From Odontocerum albicorne (lineage: Eukaryota; Arthropoda; Insecta; Trichoptera; Odontoceridae): a stretch of DNA of 64,000 bases. Where the stretch lies: assembly GCA_949825065.1 (NCBI GenBank), contig OX463838.1:5682251-5746250 (forward strand). The letters run 5' to 3'. Below, piece after piece: positions 54,682-64,000 of this stretch. The translations under genes and the position numbers were made by a program. Numbering within the stretch: position 1 is the stretch's first letter; the number at the start of each line of letters is the position of its first letter. The notes below the pieces were generated by a model, which ran no database searches, had not been told where the DNA came from, and saw only the letters and a program-made list of their open reading frames with translations.

Positions 54682-55047
54682 GAGTCCTAAATAAAAAAAA
54701 AATCATTCATGTACTGAAGAAAACGTCTTGTTTTTATGACGTCTTGTACATGCTTCAATATCCCTAATATATTTTGGCGTGTGATTAGAAAAACACAACA
54801 TCTATTCTTTCCAGCTTGATTTGGGATAGTAGTTCAAGTAACCACCTCAAATACTGTATGTCAGTAGAAAAATATAAAAGTTCAAATGCTTCATGGTGTG
54901 GAAGAAGTATCAATTAAATTATTAATATGGAAGAAGTATCAATTAAAGTATCAATTAAATTATTAAGTATATTAAGCTTGTATCTATAGGACTTCCTTGT
55001 ACAGTATCAAATGGCCAACATAAAGGAAAAGAGGATTCTTCCACAAA
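54682..55047. other. spacer, nothing certain
   Basis: A small tandem duplication (GGAAGAAGTATCAATTAAA) at 54900-54960. It may contain RTE sequence interrupted by the Tigger element. Confidence 0.4.
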
Positions 55048-56068
55048 TACAGTGGAACCTTTCACAACGAGAATAATTCGTTCCAGAATCTTACTCGTTA
55101 TGTGAAACACTCGTTATGCGAAACAATTTTTCCCATCTAAATCAATGTAAAATACGATAATGCGTTCCATGCCGAAAAAAATACTCAATTTTTTTATTTT
55201 GAACGTTTATTCAAATAAAATTACATACTTATAAATTGTTAAGGAGCGTAACAACCTGGAATGCGATTTCGATTTGCAAAAAACAATAAAAAAATCGAAA
55301 GAACTAGTTTTTTATTTATGAATTTATGACAAATAATTAATTCTTTTTTACTAGAAGTAAAATCCGGTAACCCTCAGAATCTACGAGCTTCTTATAGTCG
55401 CTGATGAAGTTCTCTGCTGCCTTTGTGTCAGAGCTTGCTTAAATTGTACTTCTTTTTCGGCGAAAATAACTTTCGCCTTCTCACAAATGATGTTTTCGTT
55501 AATAGTATCGCCTTGCAATTACTTTTCATTTATCCATATGAGAAGCAACCTTTCAACATCATCAAGAATAGGTAACCATTTCGTAGACATTCTTGACACT
55601 CCCTTTGAAGCATCTATCTTCTTAATTTTGTCCTTGTTCTTGAGGATAGAGCAAATCGTTGATGTATACCGATTGTATGTGCGCGCTAGATCAGCCACGC
55701 TCACACCTCGTTCTCGCTTTTCAATGATTTTACGTTTCATTTCTACAGTTACTTTTATTCTATTATGGCTGTCTTCTTGTGGCTTTTTCTTCAGGGACAT
55801 TTTTGCAAGGGTTATTAAAATTTGCAATAAAAAAATTACAAATAATGTCTGAACACAAGTTTGGAAAAATGTGTGATCACATGTGACACTAACGTGCTAG
55901 CGGAACGAGTGCTAACCAGAGACTGACGTGAAGATGGGACTTCCCCTTTCTGCGTCACTCGTTATGCGAAATGTCGCTCGTTAAGGGAGATTTTTTTTCA
56001 CAATCTGTTTAGCTCGTTATACGAATTACTCGTTATGAGAGGTGCTCGTTATGAGAGGTTCCACTGTA
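55048..56068 (-). mobile_element. Tigger/pogo-like element, internally deleted
   Basis: TA-flanked, 1,021 bp. Termini CAGTGGAACCTTTCACAACG and (right, inward) CAGTGGAACCTCTCATAACG, each followed by further ACTCGTTATGNGAAA-type repeats. The minus-strand frame from about 55800: KVTVEMKRKIIEKRERGVSV, ADLARTYNRYTSTICSILKN, KDKIKKID, the CENP-B/pogo N-terminal HTH. Then RMSTKWLPILDDVERLLLIW, INEK, a stop, and DTINENIICEKAKVIFAEKE, the second (Tc5-type) DNA-binding half, and a fused C-terminal scrap (ISDYKKLVDSEG). The DDE catalytic core is deleted. Confidence 0.87.
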
Positions 56069-56640
56069 TGTTTACATCGAATACTTGGAGTAACTTGGTA
56101 AGATAAGCCTACGAATAAAGAAGTCCTTAATCGCTCCAGTATGTCATCAGCTGTAGTGCTTCTTAATAAAAACAGGCTGCATTGGCTTGGTTATATACAT
56201 CGAATGGGTGACAGTCAGTTATCAAATAATATACTCTATGGTGAAATATATTATGCCAAAATATCCCCACGGTGGACAGGTAGACATCACTGACGTTGCA
56301 TGGATGTCTGTCTGTCACATGAAGACTTGTAACATAGATTTCAAATTGTGGGAGATTTTGTCAAAGATATAAAACTATGACGTCAGACTATTGATGAAAA
56401 GTGTGAAGAATATTGACTTGAGGACCTCAAAGTCAAGCAAGAGGAAGTGAAGTGTAGAGCTCCTCTTAGACACACAGATTCAACGTGGCGTTGCTGGTGT
56501 GACTGTATCTGCGAATCGAGAATTTCAGCAGTCATTAAAATATTATGGAGGATGCTAGCTTAAAGCTTCTCTTCAAAAATAGTTTATGTCTATTGTATTT
56601 CTCACTGCATGCATATACACCGTCTTTCAAGACGGATAGG
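56069..56640 (+). mobile_element. RTE/CR1-group LINE C-terminal region
   Basis: HRILGVTW-DKPTNKEVLNR, NRLHWLGYIHRMGDSQLSNN (RLRWLGHV.RM.D motif), LYGEIYYAKISPRWTGRHH (LYGEL..G.R..GRP), DVCLSHEDL, VGDFVKDI, LRHTDSTWRCWCDCICESRI (C-terminal Cys-rich finger). Frameshifts present. It begins directly at the Tigger right end, so the Tigger element probably interrupts it. Confidence 0.75.
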
Positions 56641-57303
56641 GGCCAACAAATCAAATAATCTACTCAGTGATTAACGAAGTGTTCATTTTGAGGATTTTTT
56701 TGTATTATGTTTTGATAAATTTGTTGTGACAAATTGTGCTTTTTTATGACAAATTAGGCTTTTTTTAGCTAATTGCTGTTTTATGGTATATATTTTTTCG
56801 TTGTATTATACAACTATTCCGTTGATTTATGACCATGCGATACGCAAATAACTTTGTTTATTTGTGTAGTAAACATTGTATTTATGCGTTTAGTTTATGC
56901 ACAGTCCTGTGAATGCATTCCTTGTATAATACTTGTATTACTGATAAAGCGAGATTGTATGTCCGAAATCGGAAATAAGTGTTGTGATTAGTATTTTAAA
57001 TACCATAATTCAAATCGATTTTAAAGTTATATTTGATAGAAAAACATAATGTTTTGCCATATTTCTAATTGACTTGAAAAACAAATTAACTCTTTTTATC
57101 AAAAAGGAAAAATTAATACGCATAACTTAATTACACAAAATATTTTCAATGTTCATTAATTAAAATTTAATTACTAATTAAAAAGGAATAAAACTCCAGA
57201 TTATTGATTTAAATAAATATATTTGACAAAAAAAACCTTTTTTTTTACACACAAAATTAACTAAATAGTTATAAATAAATAATCATGTTATCGTTAACGT
57301 CCC
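56641..57303. other. 3' flank of the secreted-protein gene, AT-rich
   Basis: No repeat recognised. I did not find a canonical AATAAA on the minus strand near the stop codon, so the transcript end is unplaced. Confidence 0.45.
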
Positions 57304-58305
57304 TTAGGAAACACTTTCTGGCTGCTTTGTTTCGTCTAAAACCTTTTGTTCATCAGCTTTTTTACCCTCTTTCTTCCACACCAAAGGGTTTGTCGGGTGA
57401 TAAATTGGGGTATTCGAACAATGAGGGAAGTTTAATTCAGCCGGTACACAATTTTCAGGAACCAACGTCGCCGTAACTCTATAATCTGTTACCTTCTGTA
57501 CCTTTGTTACCCAAAGAGTTTTTGTAACTACTTTTGTCTCTCCTTTCTTATACAAATACTTGCCGGTGTCATCAGTATCAACAATCTCATCGTCACCCTC
57601 AATTTCACCCTCATTGATAACAGATTTCAAAGCTTCTGAAATACTTGGGGTTTCGTCAGCGAATTTAAGATATCTTCCGGATCTACCAAGAGAAATTTCA
57701 GATTCTTCAATGTCTGGCATCGATGTCATGAACTCAGAAGTCATCTTCATCGTTGCACTTGGTTCGATGTAAAACCCTCCATTTTGGAAATCGTCTTCCC
57801 ATGCTTGTTCTTCCGTCTGGTGGTCTACCTGCTTTTCTTTTTCTGAACCATCACTCTTATTAGATCCGTATGCGATTTTGTTTGGTTTTTGTTCAACAAT
57901 ACTATCACAATGTGGCTTTGCATCATGAGAAGCAATGCAAATTGGATGTCTTGTTAGACGTTTGGTAACTTCGAGGACTAATGTTTTTGTTGATGTGACT
58001 AGTGGTTTAGTCTTCGGTTTAAGCATGCTATGTAATCCTGCGAAGGGTTTTTTGGGAGGTTTTGGTTTTCCAAAGCCAAGATGATCTGCGATATGTTGTA
58101 AAACACTCGGTTTCTTCGTCGTACTAGAATGCAATTCATGGTGATGTGCGTCAGCATATTTTTCAATTTCTTCATTTGATGGTTCTTCCATTGCATAAGA
58201 TTCGTTTATTTCTTGTGCATTCTTAATGCTCACTGCTGAAGCACCAAAATGACATAATACTACACAGACGATGAGCCCCGCGAACATAAGCTTAGTGCCT
58301 GCCAT
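57304..58305 (-). CDS. Secreted protein with two C-x9-C modules, family unrecognised
   Basis: The only intact long frame here: 333 codons, ATG at 58305-58303, TAA at 57306-57304. Residues 1-24 are a signal peptide (MAGTKLMFAGLIVCVVLCHF, GASA), so the product is probably secreted. Order: acidic part with HHHELH (54-59); K/P-rich linker (79-105); module 1 (104-133: STKTLVLEVTKRLTRH ... C123-x9-C133, ending PHC); acidic linker with N-x-S sites at N34 and N149; module 2 (257-296: TKVVTKTLWVTKVQKV ... C286-x9-C296, ending PHC); Lys/Glu-rich tail. The mature chain has exactly these four cysteines, so two disulfides are likely. On the minus strand TTTTAATTTCAG ends two bases before the ATG, implying a 5'-UTR intron with exon 2 starting at 58307. 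T/V-rich stretches before paired cysteines occur in other arthropod secreted proteins, but I cannot assign a function. No intact neighbour suggests a role. Confidence 0.82.
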   Translation of the reverse strand: MAGTKLMFAGLIVCVVLCHFGASAVSIKNAQEINESYAMEEPSNEEIEKYADAHHHELHSSTTKKPSVLQHIADHLGFGKPKPPKKPFAGLHSMLKPKTKPLVTSTKTLVLEVTKRLTRHPICIASHDAKPHCDSIVEQKPNKIAYGSNKSDGSEKEKQVDHQTEEQAWEDDFQNGGFYIEPSATMKMTSEFMTSMPDIEESEISLGRSGRYLKFADETPSISEALKSVINEGEIEGDDEIVDTDDTGKYLYKKGETKVVTKTLWVTKVQKVTDYRVTATLVPENCVPAELNFPHCSNTPIYHPTNPLVWKKEGKKADEQKVLDETKQPESVS

Positions 58306-58307
58306 CT

Positions 58308-58325
58308 CTGAAATTAAAATTATAT
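58308..58325 (-). promoter_or_regulatory. Predicted 3' splice site of a 5'-UTR intron
   Basis: The minus strand reads ATATAATTTTAATTTCAG, then AGATGG. A T-rich tract and CAG abut the start codon, a common arrangement in secreted arthropod genes with a short first exon. The donor and exon 1 would lie at higher coordinates; not located. Confidence 0.55.
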
Positions 58326-58360
58326 TGTAAGTGAAATTATGTTGTATAAGAAGTTAAGTG

Positions 58361-58423
58361 ACCTGTATAGTGACCGAGTAAGTCTGTATAGTGACCGAGT
58401 AAGTCTGTATAGTGACCGAGTGA
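58361..58423 (+). repeat. 21-bp tandem repeat, 3 copies, upstream of the gene
   Basis: CTGTATAGTGACCGAGTAAGT repeated three times, inside the proposed 5'-UTR intron. Confidence 0.9.
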
Positions 58424-59582
58424 TTTGCATGCTTTCTTTGCACCTAGATATTCAGGGTTTATTTCCAATTGTTTTACTCACGGGTTATTTTTTTGTGAAT
58501 TAATTGCAGTCCTGACTGAGTGAATTGATTGCAATGAACTGATTTGTGTTCTTAAGTATATTTTATGAAATAAAAATCTCTACAAATGTACGAATAAAAA
58601 TTGACCACAAGTAAAACAGTTAAATCAATCAATGCATTTAACAAACAGTAAACAGGCTAACTAAAATGTACAAATAATTTGAGTCAACTTGATTTAAAAA
58701 AATTACAATAAAAAAAGACTTGATTTTTTTTGTTAACTATCGGGATTCAAAACAGAAACCCGGGGGTGTTGCTCGAACATCCTTAGCTAGCCTTTAAAGC
58801 TAAACTTTTTTCATTGTTATTTTGTTTTATTTTATACAACAGCCTCTATTTTCAATTACAATACGTTTTCTTTCTATTACCCGAATTTAATCCCTAGGGC
58901 AAAAATTGTTAGAAAACAAAAAAAAACTAATTGGCTGTACGACTTATCCCTTAGGAACAATAAAGCGTTTTAAAATTTCAGTATGTACTTTTTGATTGAT
59001 TAAATATGAAAGATGGAGAAATAATTTTTCCGATTTCAAATTCTTTCTCAAAATAATTTTTTTTTTTTTTTCATGTATTTAATTTTGAAAGCGAATATTT
59101 CAGAGTAAAAAACAAAGTGAAATACTTATGTGTTTTTTTTTCTTTAAACATTTTGATTTAAAAGTTTTCAATCGAATAGAAAACGAAAATTCTGACGGCA
59201 AATATTAACATCACAATTTCTAAAAGTTACAAATATAAAAATATGTACTATATTCCTTATCAACGTAAAACGAAACAATTCAATGGGTCGTATTGGCAAT
59301 TTTCTCAAATAAAATCAAATACTATATGAATATGTTTATACCACACCGTAATTTTTTGAGTAGTTATGAAAGAAAGTTAACGCCAGCACCAACGACCATA
59401 TACTTTTAAGTTATTGTTTAAAGATTGTGTCAGTAGTTAAGTTATGTCCTCTGTACTAAAATGTATATAACAATATTTTAGAAAACATTTTGTGAAGTTT
59501 GAATAAACATAATTGACATTTTTTTTTAAATTATCGATTTAAAAGGAAAAAGAATACATGTGATTTTTTTACTATCAAGTGA
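58424..59582. other. 5' flank of the secreted-protein gene
   Basis: AT-rich with long T runs. 58738-58800 on the minus strand (GGCTAGCTAAGGATGTTCGA ... TTTTGAATCCCG) resembles a decayed tRNA-type SINE head. No TATA box or initiator could be assigned. Confidence 0.4.
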
Positions 59583-59765
59583 AGATGACCTCCGTGACCT
59601 GGTGGTAAGACACTGGTCTGCCGATCCGGTTGCGGGTTTGATCCCCGCTGGAACGCGTATTTTTTTAAATTGGATTTTAGCCTGGTTAACACTTAGGGCC
59701 TATAAAAACATATTTCTGGTTGGTTGGAAGAGATTGCCACATGGCAATAAACTCGCTAGGTAAAA
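59583..59765 (+). mobile_element. SINE S3 (tRNA-headed)
   Basis: A box CCGTGACCTGGTGGTAAGAC, B box GCGGGTTTGATCCCCGCTGG, then GGTTAACACTTAGGGCCTAT, AAAAACATATTTCTGGTTGG, TTGGAAGAGATTGCCACATG. The middle is related to SINE S2 (38280-38340 reversed). An open 67 aa frame here is incidental. Confidence 0.68.
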
Positions 59766-60109
59766 TAAAATACCATATATGAAAGAAATGAGAAAGAAAT
59801 TTAAGTGAAAGAAAAAAAATGTTGGGTTAAAATCATATTATATAAAATGCTAATTAAAGCCTAGAATCAAACCTGAGAAGGAATGTTGCGAAATCTTACC
59901 TTACAGTGATAGAAAATTGTTAAAGGAAAAATTAAAGCGATATACGGGCGAACAATGAAAGATTAAAGCAAATTAAGGTATTCCGCTATTGGGGTAGTAT
60001 TTTTTTCAGACGATGAAATCATTGAGAGGGTATCGAACAGCATGTAGCGATAGGGAAAAAATCAATGAAGCACTAAAACATTTATACTTGAACCAGACAT
60101 TATTAAAAT
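59766..60109. other. spacer, nothing recognised
   Basis: A/G-rich; probably decayed RTE sequence upstream of the next feature. Confidence 0.4.
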
Positions 60110-60680
60110 ATATTAAGATTATAGTTTGCACCAGTATTATAGTACCAACTTTTATGTATAGGAGTGAAACGTTGAAGTGGAAAAAATAATGAAAAAAACC
60201 AAATGAGTGCTGTAGAAATGCGTGCACTGAATACGCAGGGTAACAAAGTGATAAGGGATGACTGTGAACTTAACGTTAGTGATAGTGATAAGGGATGACT
60301 GTGAACTTTAGGTTACTGATAGTGATAAGAAATGATTGAGAACTTAAGGTTAGTGATAGTGATAAGGGATGACTGTGAACTTAAGGCTGATGTATTAAGT
60401 AAGATTAAAAAGAGCACTTTGAGATATTTTGGGCATTCATAAAGAATTAATGAAGAAATACTTATAAAACAAATATTAAGTGCAAATGTTAGTGGAAGGC
60501 ATGATAAAGATAAACCAAAGAAAGTATGGTTAGATCAAGTGAGTGATATTTTGAAAGAAGAAAACGTAGAAATTCAGAGAAATGGAAGTTGTATGAATAC
60601 AGAAGGGACAGAGTGTGTGTGTTGAGATAGGAAAGTCTGGTGTTCTGCCCTCTCTGTCTAATCAGACAAGAAAATGGCGT
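60110..60680 (+). mobile_element. RTE-like LINE C-terminus and 3' end, degenerate
   Basis: VCTSIIVPTFMYRSETLKW (the P.lmYGsEtW motif), SAVEMRALNTQGNKVIRDDC-like text, then the KSTLRYFGHS-RINEEILIKQ (LRW.GH..R) and DKPKKVWLDQVSDILKEENV (RP.K.WLDQV) segments. The 3' end reads TCTGGTGTTCTGCCCTCTCT ... AAAATGGCGTGATGGTATAT. Confidence 0.68.
60246..60398 (+). repeat. 37-bp tandem repeat inside the RTE fragment, 4 copies
   Basis: AGTGATAAGGGATGACTGTG, AACTTAAGGTTAGTGAT repeated, a local expansion of RTE coding sequence (37 is not a multiple of 3). Confidence 0.88.
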
Positions 60681-61539
60681 GATGGTATATATGTATCAAA
60701 AAATAAACTTACCGAAAAATGAATCACTTGTTAAAGGGAACTTCACACACTGGTGATAAATTAGTAATGGCTGTTAATATGACAATCCAAACATTTATAT
60801 AAGCAGAACTTTCTCCAAACGTTTCGAAATTATATCAACATTTGAAGGAATTTCGTTTCATAATGCAAATAACACAAAACAGTTAAGATCCGTTTGAAGT
60901 CACTTTTCAGATTTATTTACTTATATTTCATTAATATAGATGTAGATACTTTGTGTTTTTTTTTTAATTTTATTCAAAGAACATATATGCAAAGTCATAG
61001 AATTGTCAGTAACTTTATTGAAATGTTAGGAAATTAATAATTTAAAATTCATTTAAATAAATATCATGAAATATGTAGGTATGGTGTTTCTGATACAAAA
61101 TACGTATTATTTATCATTTGTCATCACACTTATTGCTTCATGATGGAGTATCTTATAGTATTAACGGGATAATACATAGCTTCGAATAGATATGATTTAG
61201 ATAAAAACAGATTTGGAACAATCTTAGAAGATTTGCGTTAGAAACAAAATCGAAAATCCTCGGAATAAAGAGAAACGTTCTACCATGAGATTGTAAAAAA
61301 GTTGTCATCAAAATATAATTATAAAGACAATCAATTAGAGTTAGCTTGATCAAAAGTCTGGAATATAAATCAACCTGAATTATCAAATGGAGAATTACTT
61401 CATATCAGTTGCAATACGTATTGAACTAACTGAATGGCACTGTTGATATATTCTCGGTACCGCCTAGCAGTGTGAGAAGAATCCTGGCTGATATTATACC
61501 TAACGAATAAGCTAACGCTAGAAGCAGACCTTCTTTGTG
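60681..61539. other. AT-rich spacer, nothing recognised
   Basis: Minus frames of 75-77 aa lack domains. Confidence 0.5.
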
Positions 61540-61575
61540 TAACAGGAGAAATCCGTGCAAAGTGTATAAAAAAAA
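61540..61575 (+). mobile_element. SINE S1 internal fragment
   Basis: ACAGGAGAAATCCGTGCAAA, GTGTATAAAAAAAATG matches 9148-9180. Confidence 0.6.
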
Positions 61576-61675
61576 TGAAATAATAATAAGATTGTATTAT
61601 GGAAAAATATATCAAACATTTTAACATTTATTTGAGAAACGGCCAGTTTTTATAATAATATTTATAAAATGACGA

Positions 61676-61785
61676 TTTATATAGCGCCGTTTACAGAGCA
61701 AGCTCTCCACAAGGACGCTCTTTGTCTGAATTAGAACCTTTTTTTAATAACTGTTTAAAAATATTACAAAATGAATATACATATA
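61676..61785 (+). repeat. S2-type 3' core fragment
   Basis: TATATAGCGCCGTTTACAGA, GCAAGCTCTCCACAAGGACG, CTC, then AAAATATTACAAAATG tail. Confidence 0.6.
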
Positions 61786-62322
61786 CAATTTGAGTGTAGA
61801 AAGTGGTGGCTATGGTTATTAGATAAGGCATTTGTTCGCATTCGCAAATGTTTGGAAAAACATATTTGGTTTAAAAAAACACACAGAAATCTTTGATTAA
61901 GAAAGATTTTTCTTTATTATATTTATTTTACTCTGTGTAAATAAAAAAATATATATTTTTTTATTGTCAGTCTTTTCAGTGTTTACTGTTTTGTGGGATT
62001 TTGTTTTTGGAAAGTAAGTAACGATACAAATATTATTTATGTCGTATATATGTTACCTGTTTCGTATAAAATAACAAAGCCATATTTACTTAACAAAATA
62101 CAAAGTATCGATAACTTGAAATATCCATAAAATTCAGAATATATACGAGTACATGTAATGCATTGAATAAAAAATTTATAAAATATGAATTGACGGAAAA
62201 AAATATTTAATGCAATCAACAGATACAAAAAAATTATAAATTGCAAAAAAAAAAAACAATTGAAACAAAATAAAACATCTGTAATGATTTAAAATTTTGA
62301 AAATTCCGTAAAAGAATTCGAC
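61786..62322. other. AT-rich spacer, nothing recognised
   Basis: Very A/T-rich; short minus frames only. Confidence 0.5.
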
Positions 62323-62441
62323 TCCACTGAACTCAAAAGGACCCGACTCTACAGAACTCAAAAGGACCCGACCCTACCGAATTCAAAAGGACACGATCCT
62401 ACTGAACTCAATAGGGTCCGACCGTACTTAACTCAAAATGT
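62323..62441 (+). repeat. 25-bp tandem repeat, 4.5 copies
   Basis: Unit ACTGAACTCAAAAGGACCCG, ACCCT with several substitutions. Confidence 0.9.
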
Positions 62442-63224
62442 GTCCTCAAAAACATTTTATTTTTGTTAAAATAATAAATATTTATCGCAGATCTTGCAAG
62501 AATGAGTTTCATGATAAATCAATCCAGTTTTAAATCAAAATTTATGGTAAACGATTAAACAAAGCTCTAAAGATTATTTACATACTGACTATTGCATACC
62601 AAAATAAGGTTCTGGTACTGAAATTGATTTAAATGCGGTCAGAAGCTATCCCAAAATAATTCTCAGAATTTATCCCAAAATAATTGCCAATTTAAAGCTT
62701 GTATTAGGTAAACTTAGTAATTTATTTAATTTCAGAAAGCAAGTATTCGTCATACTTAAACTTGATTTTTTTTTAATACGTGTACTTTATTGTAAAAATA
62801 ACCTCTACATGACATGAAATAGTGCGATTGACTGGGTCTCATAGTAAAGGCAGTTTTTTTGGAGTAGGATTAATAGACCGTTTGATCATATGGAGGTTTA
62901 AAGATAATAATTTCAAAGTGCTGTAAAGTTCATGGCATACGAGCTTTTGGAGGGTTATCAAATGGTATTTTTTTAAGTTATACCTTATTTTTACGATAAC
63001 ACCCTAGGAAAAATGATGGCCACAAAACTGTGTCAAATAAATACTTTTATCAGAATTAAACCCGTAATCTCAGGATGACAATCATTCTATCTCAAGGCCA
63101 TAATAGTTTGTTTTGAACAAATTAATAAATAAAATTCATTACAAATTAGCACTATATAGCTTGTTTAATAAATATAAATGGAAGAATTTCAAAGCGCTAT
63201 CTACTTTTGTAATAACATATCCCC
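62442..63224. other. AT-rich spacer, nothing recognised
   Basis: At 62880-62905 ATGGAGGTTTAAAGATAATA resembles the outer block of the F family, too short to call. Confidence 0.45.
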
Positions 63225-63833
63225 TTAACCTTTCCCTTCCTGTGCTAAAAAAATCCGCGCGTTCTGGTGCTGTGTATTCAATACAGATCAATCAATACAC
63301 ATGTAAAAATAAGCGATTTAAAATCGGTAAAATAAAAATATTCATAGCCAATCGCTTAAATTAATTAAATTTGAAGTCAAAAGTGATAATAATTGAAATT
63401 TAATTGCTGAAAACATGAAAAAAAACATCAGCTGACGTTCACAAAACGGGCGACGAGACCACCTCAAATGGATGCCCAAAAGCTACTGAAGCGAGCGAAC
63501 TGAGATTCTATTCTTACGTCCCCATATACCGAAGTAGAGTGAGAGTGAGACGTGAATAGCGTCGTTTCCCCACCTAAAGTGTTTTTATAGAATTAATGTA
63601 CCTACGTCACACGTTTGATTATATTGGTGAATTTATTCCCGATTTTCACAAAATATCTCTTATGTGGCTGATAAGTGCGAATTATTATTAATATTATTTT
63701 TATCATTCATTGCGTAAATGTATTACGTAGGAATACCTAAATTCTGAACCCAGTATTTATTATATTTCTAGAGATATTAACGTGTTTAGAAGCAATGTGT
63801 ACTAGTTACACATCACAGGACAGGAAGGGTTAA
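63225..63833 (-). mobile_element. TTAA MITE family B, copy B3
   Basis: 609 bp, TTAA at both ends, tips CCTTTCCCTTCCTGTGC and (right, inward) CCCTTCCTGTCCTGTGATGT. Contains AAGCGATTTAAAATCGGTAA and ATTCATAGCCAATCGC, aligning with family A's AGCGATTTTAAATCGG and ATTCATAGATAATCC. The 83 aa frame is incidental. Confidence 0.85.
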
Positions 63834-64000
63834 GGCGTTTGTTTGCCAGGTATTATTTTTTTTTTATGAAATTGAGTTTGAAAGTAACCTAGAAAATCTG
63901 GCCGTATTTAACAGGCATCGTCTCCACTATCCCCCAGATCATTGGCACTGGCATTGGTGCCTTCAATGTTTAAGTAGACATCAAAACTATAGTGAAAAAG
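63834..64000. other. window end, nothing recognised
   Basis: 63890-63980 (CGTCTCCACTATCCCCCAGA, TCATTGGCACTGGCATTGGT) is less AT-rich; too short to interpret. Confidence 0.35.

Noticed and set aside
57285..57772. Plus-strand frames of 63 and 70 aa
   Set aside because: Antisense shadows of the intact secreted-protein gene.

Overview
The window looks like repeat-packed intergenic DNA from a large, AT-rich insect (at least arthropod) genome. The evidence is the content: mariner, piggyBac-type and Tigger/pogo DNA elements, RTE-like and CR1/jockey-like LINE fragments, tRNA-headed SINEs, solo LTRs and long minisatellite arrays, with almost no intact reading frames. I cannot name the species. No rRNA gene, functional tRNA gene, CRISPR array or bacterial feature is visible.

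Only one convincing intact gene is present: a minus-strand secreted protein of 333 residues (57304-58305). It has a signal peptide, two related T/V/K-rich C-x9-C modules, and a splice acceptor just upstream of its ATG that implies a non-coding first exon. Two short plus-strand segments look like single exons of unidentified genes: 16033-16216 (terminal exon with poly(A) signal) and 41699-41903 (internal exon). Both are inferences from splice-like signals and codon texture.

Layout. 1-6.7 kb: copies of a ~635 bp TTAA-flanked MITE inserted into LINE 3' ends and a SINE. 7-16 kb: deleted mariners, degenerate RTE and CR1/jockey RT fragments, a short MITE and a solo LTR. 17-18.5 kb: a 43-bp satellite with a 126-bp higher-order period. 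19-26 kb: mariner and RTE scraps, a degenerate repeat split by a solo LTR with a clean target duplication, a 53-bp array and a foldback element. 26.9-29.7 kb: a ~129-bp satellite in which every unit encodes a long hairpin. 30-40 kb: further MITE and mariner copies, 80-bp and 76-bp arrays, a tRNA-headed SINE and the best preserved RTE reverse transcriptase (YADD motif). 41-50 kb: foldback elements, a LINE 3' end with a 115-bp tandem expansion, 42-, 53- and 34-bp arrays and a solo LTR. 50-57 kb: RTE fragments hosting a SINE and a Tigger element. 57-64 kb: the secreted-protein gene, then sparse sequence with RTE, SINE and MITE remnants.

The elements form a nested record: MITE in LINE, MITE in SINE, MITE in RTE, SINE in RTE, Tigger beside RTE, and LTR in two different repeats. 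Nothing here assembles into an operon-like or defence-like system. The most unusual items are the hairpin satellite, the foldback families carrying a CTGANGA...GAAAC hairpin motif, the foldback with tandem-repeat arms, the paired deletion-derivative mariners, and the two-module secreted protein. All family assignments come from motif reading, without database searches.
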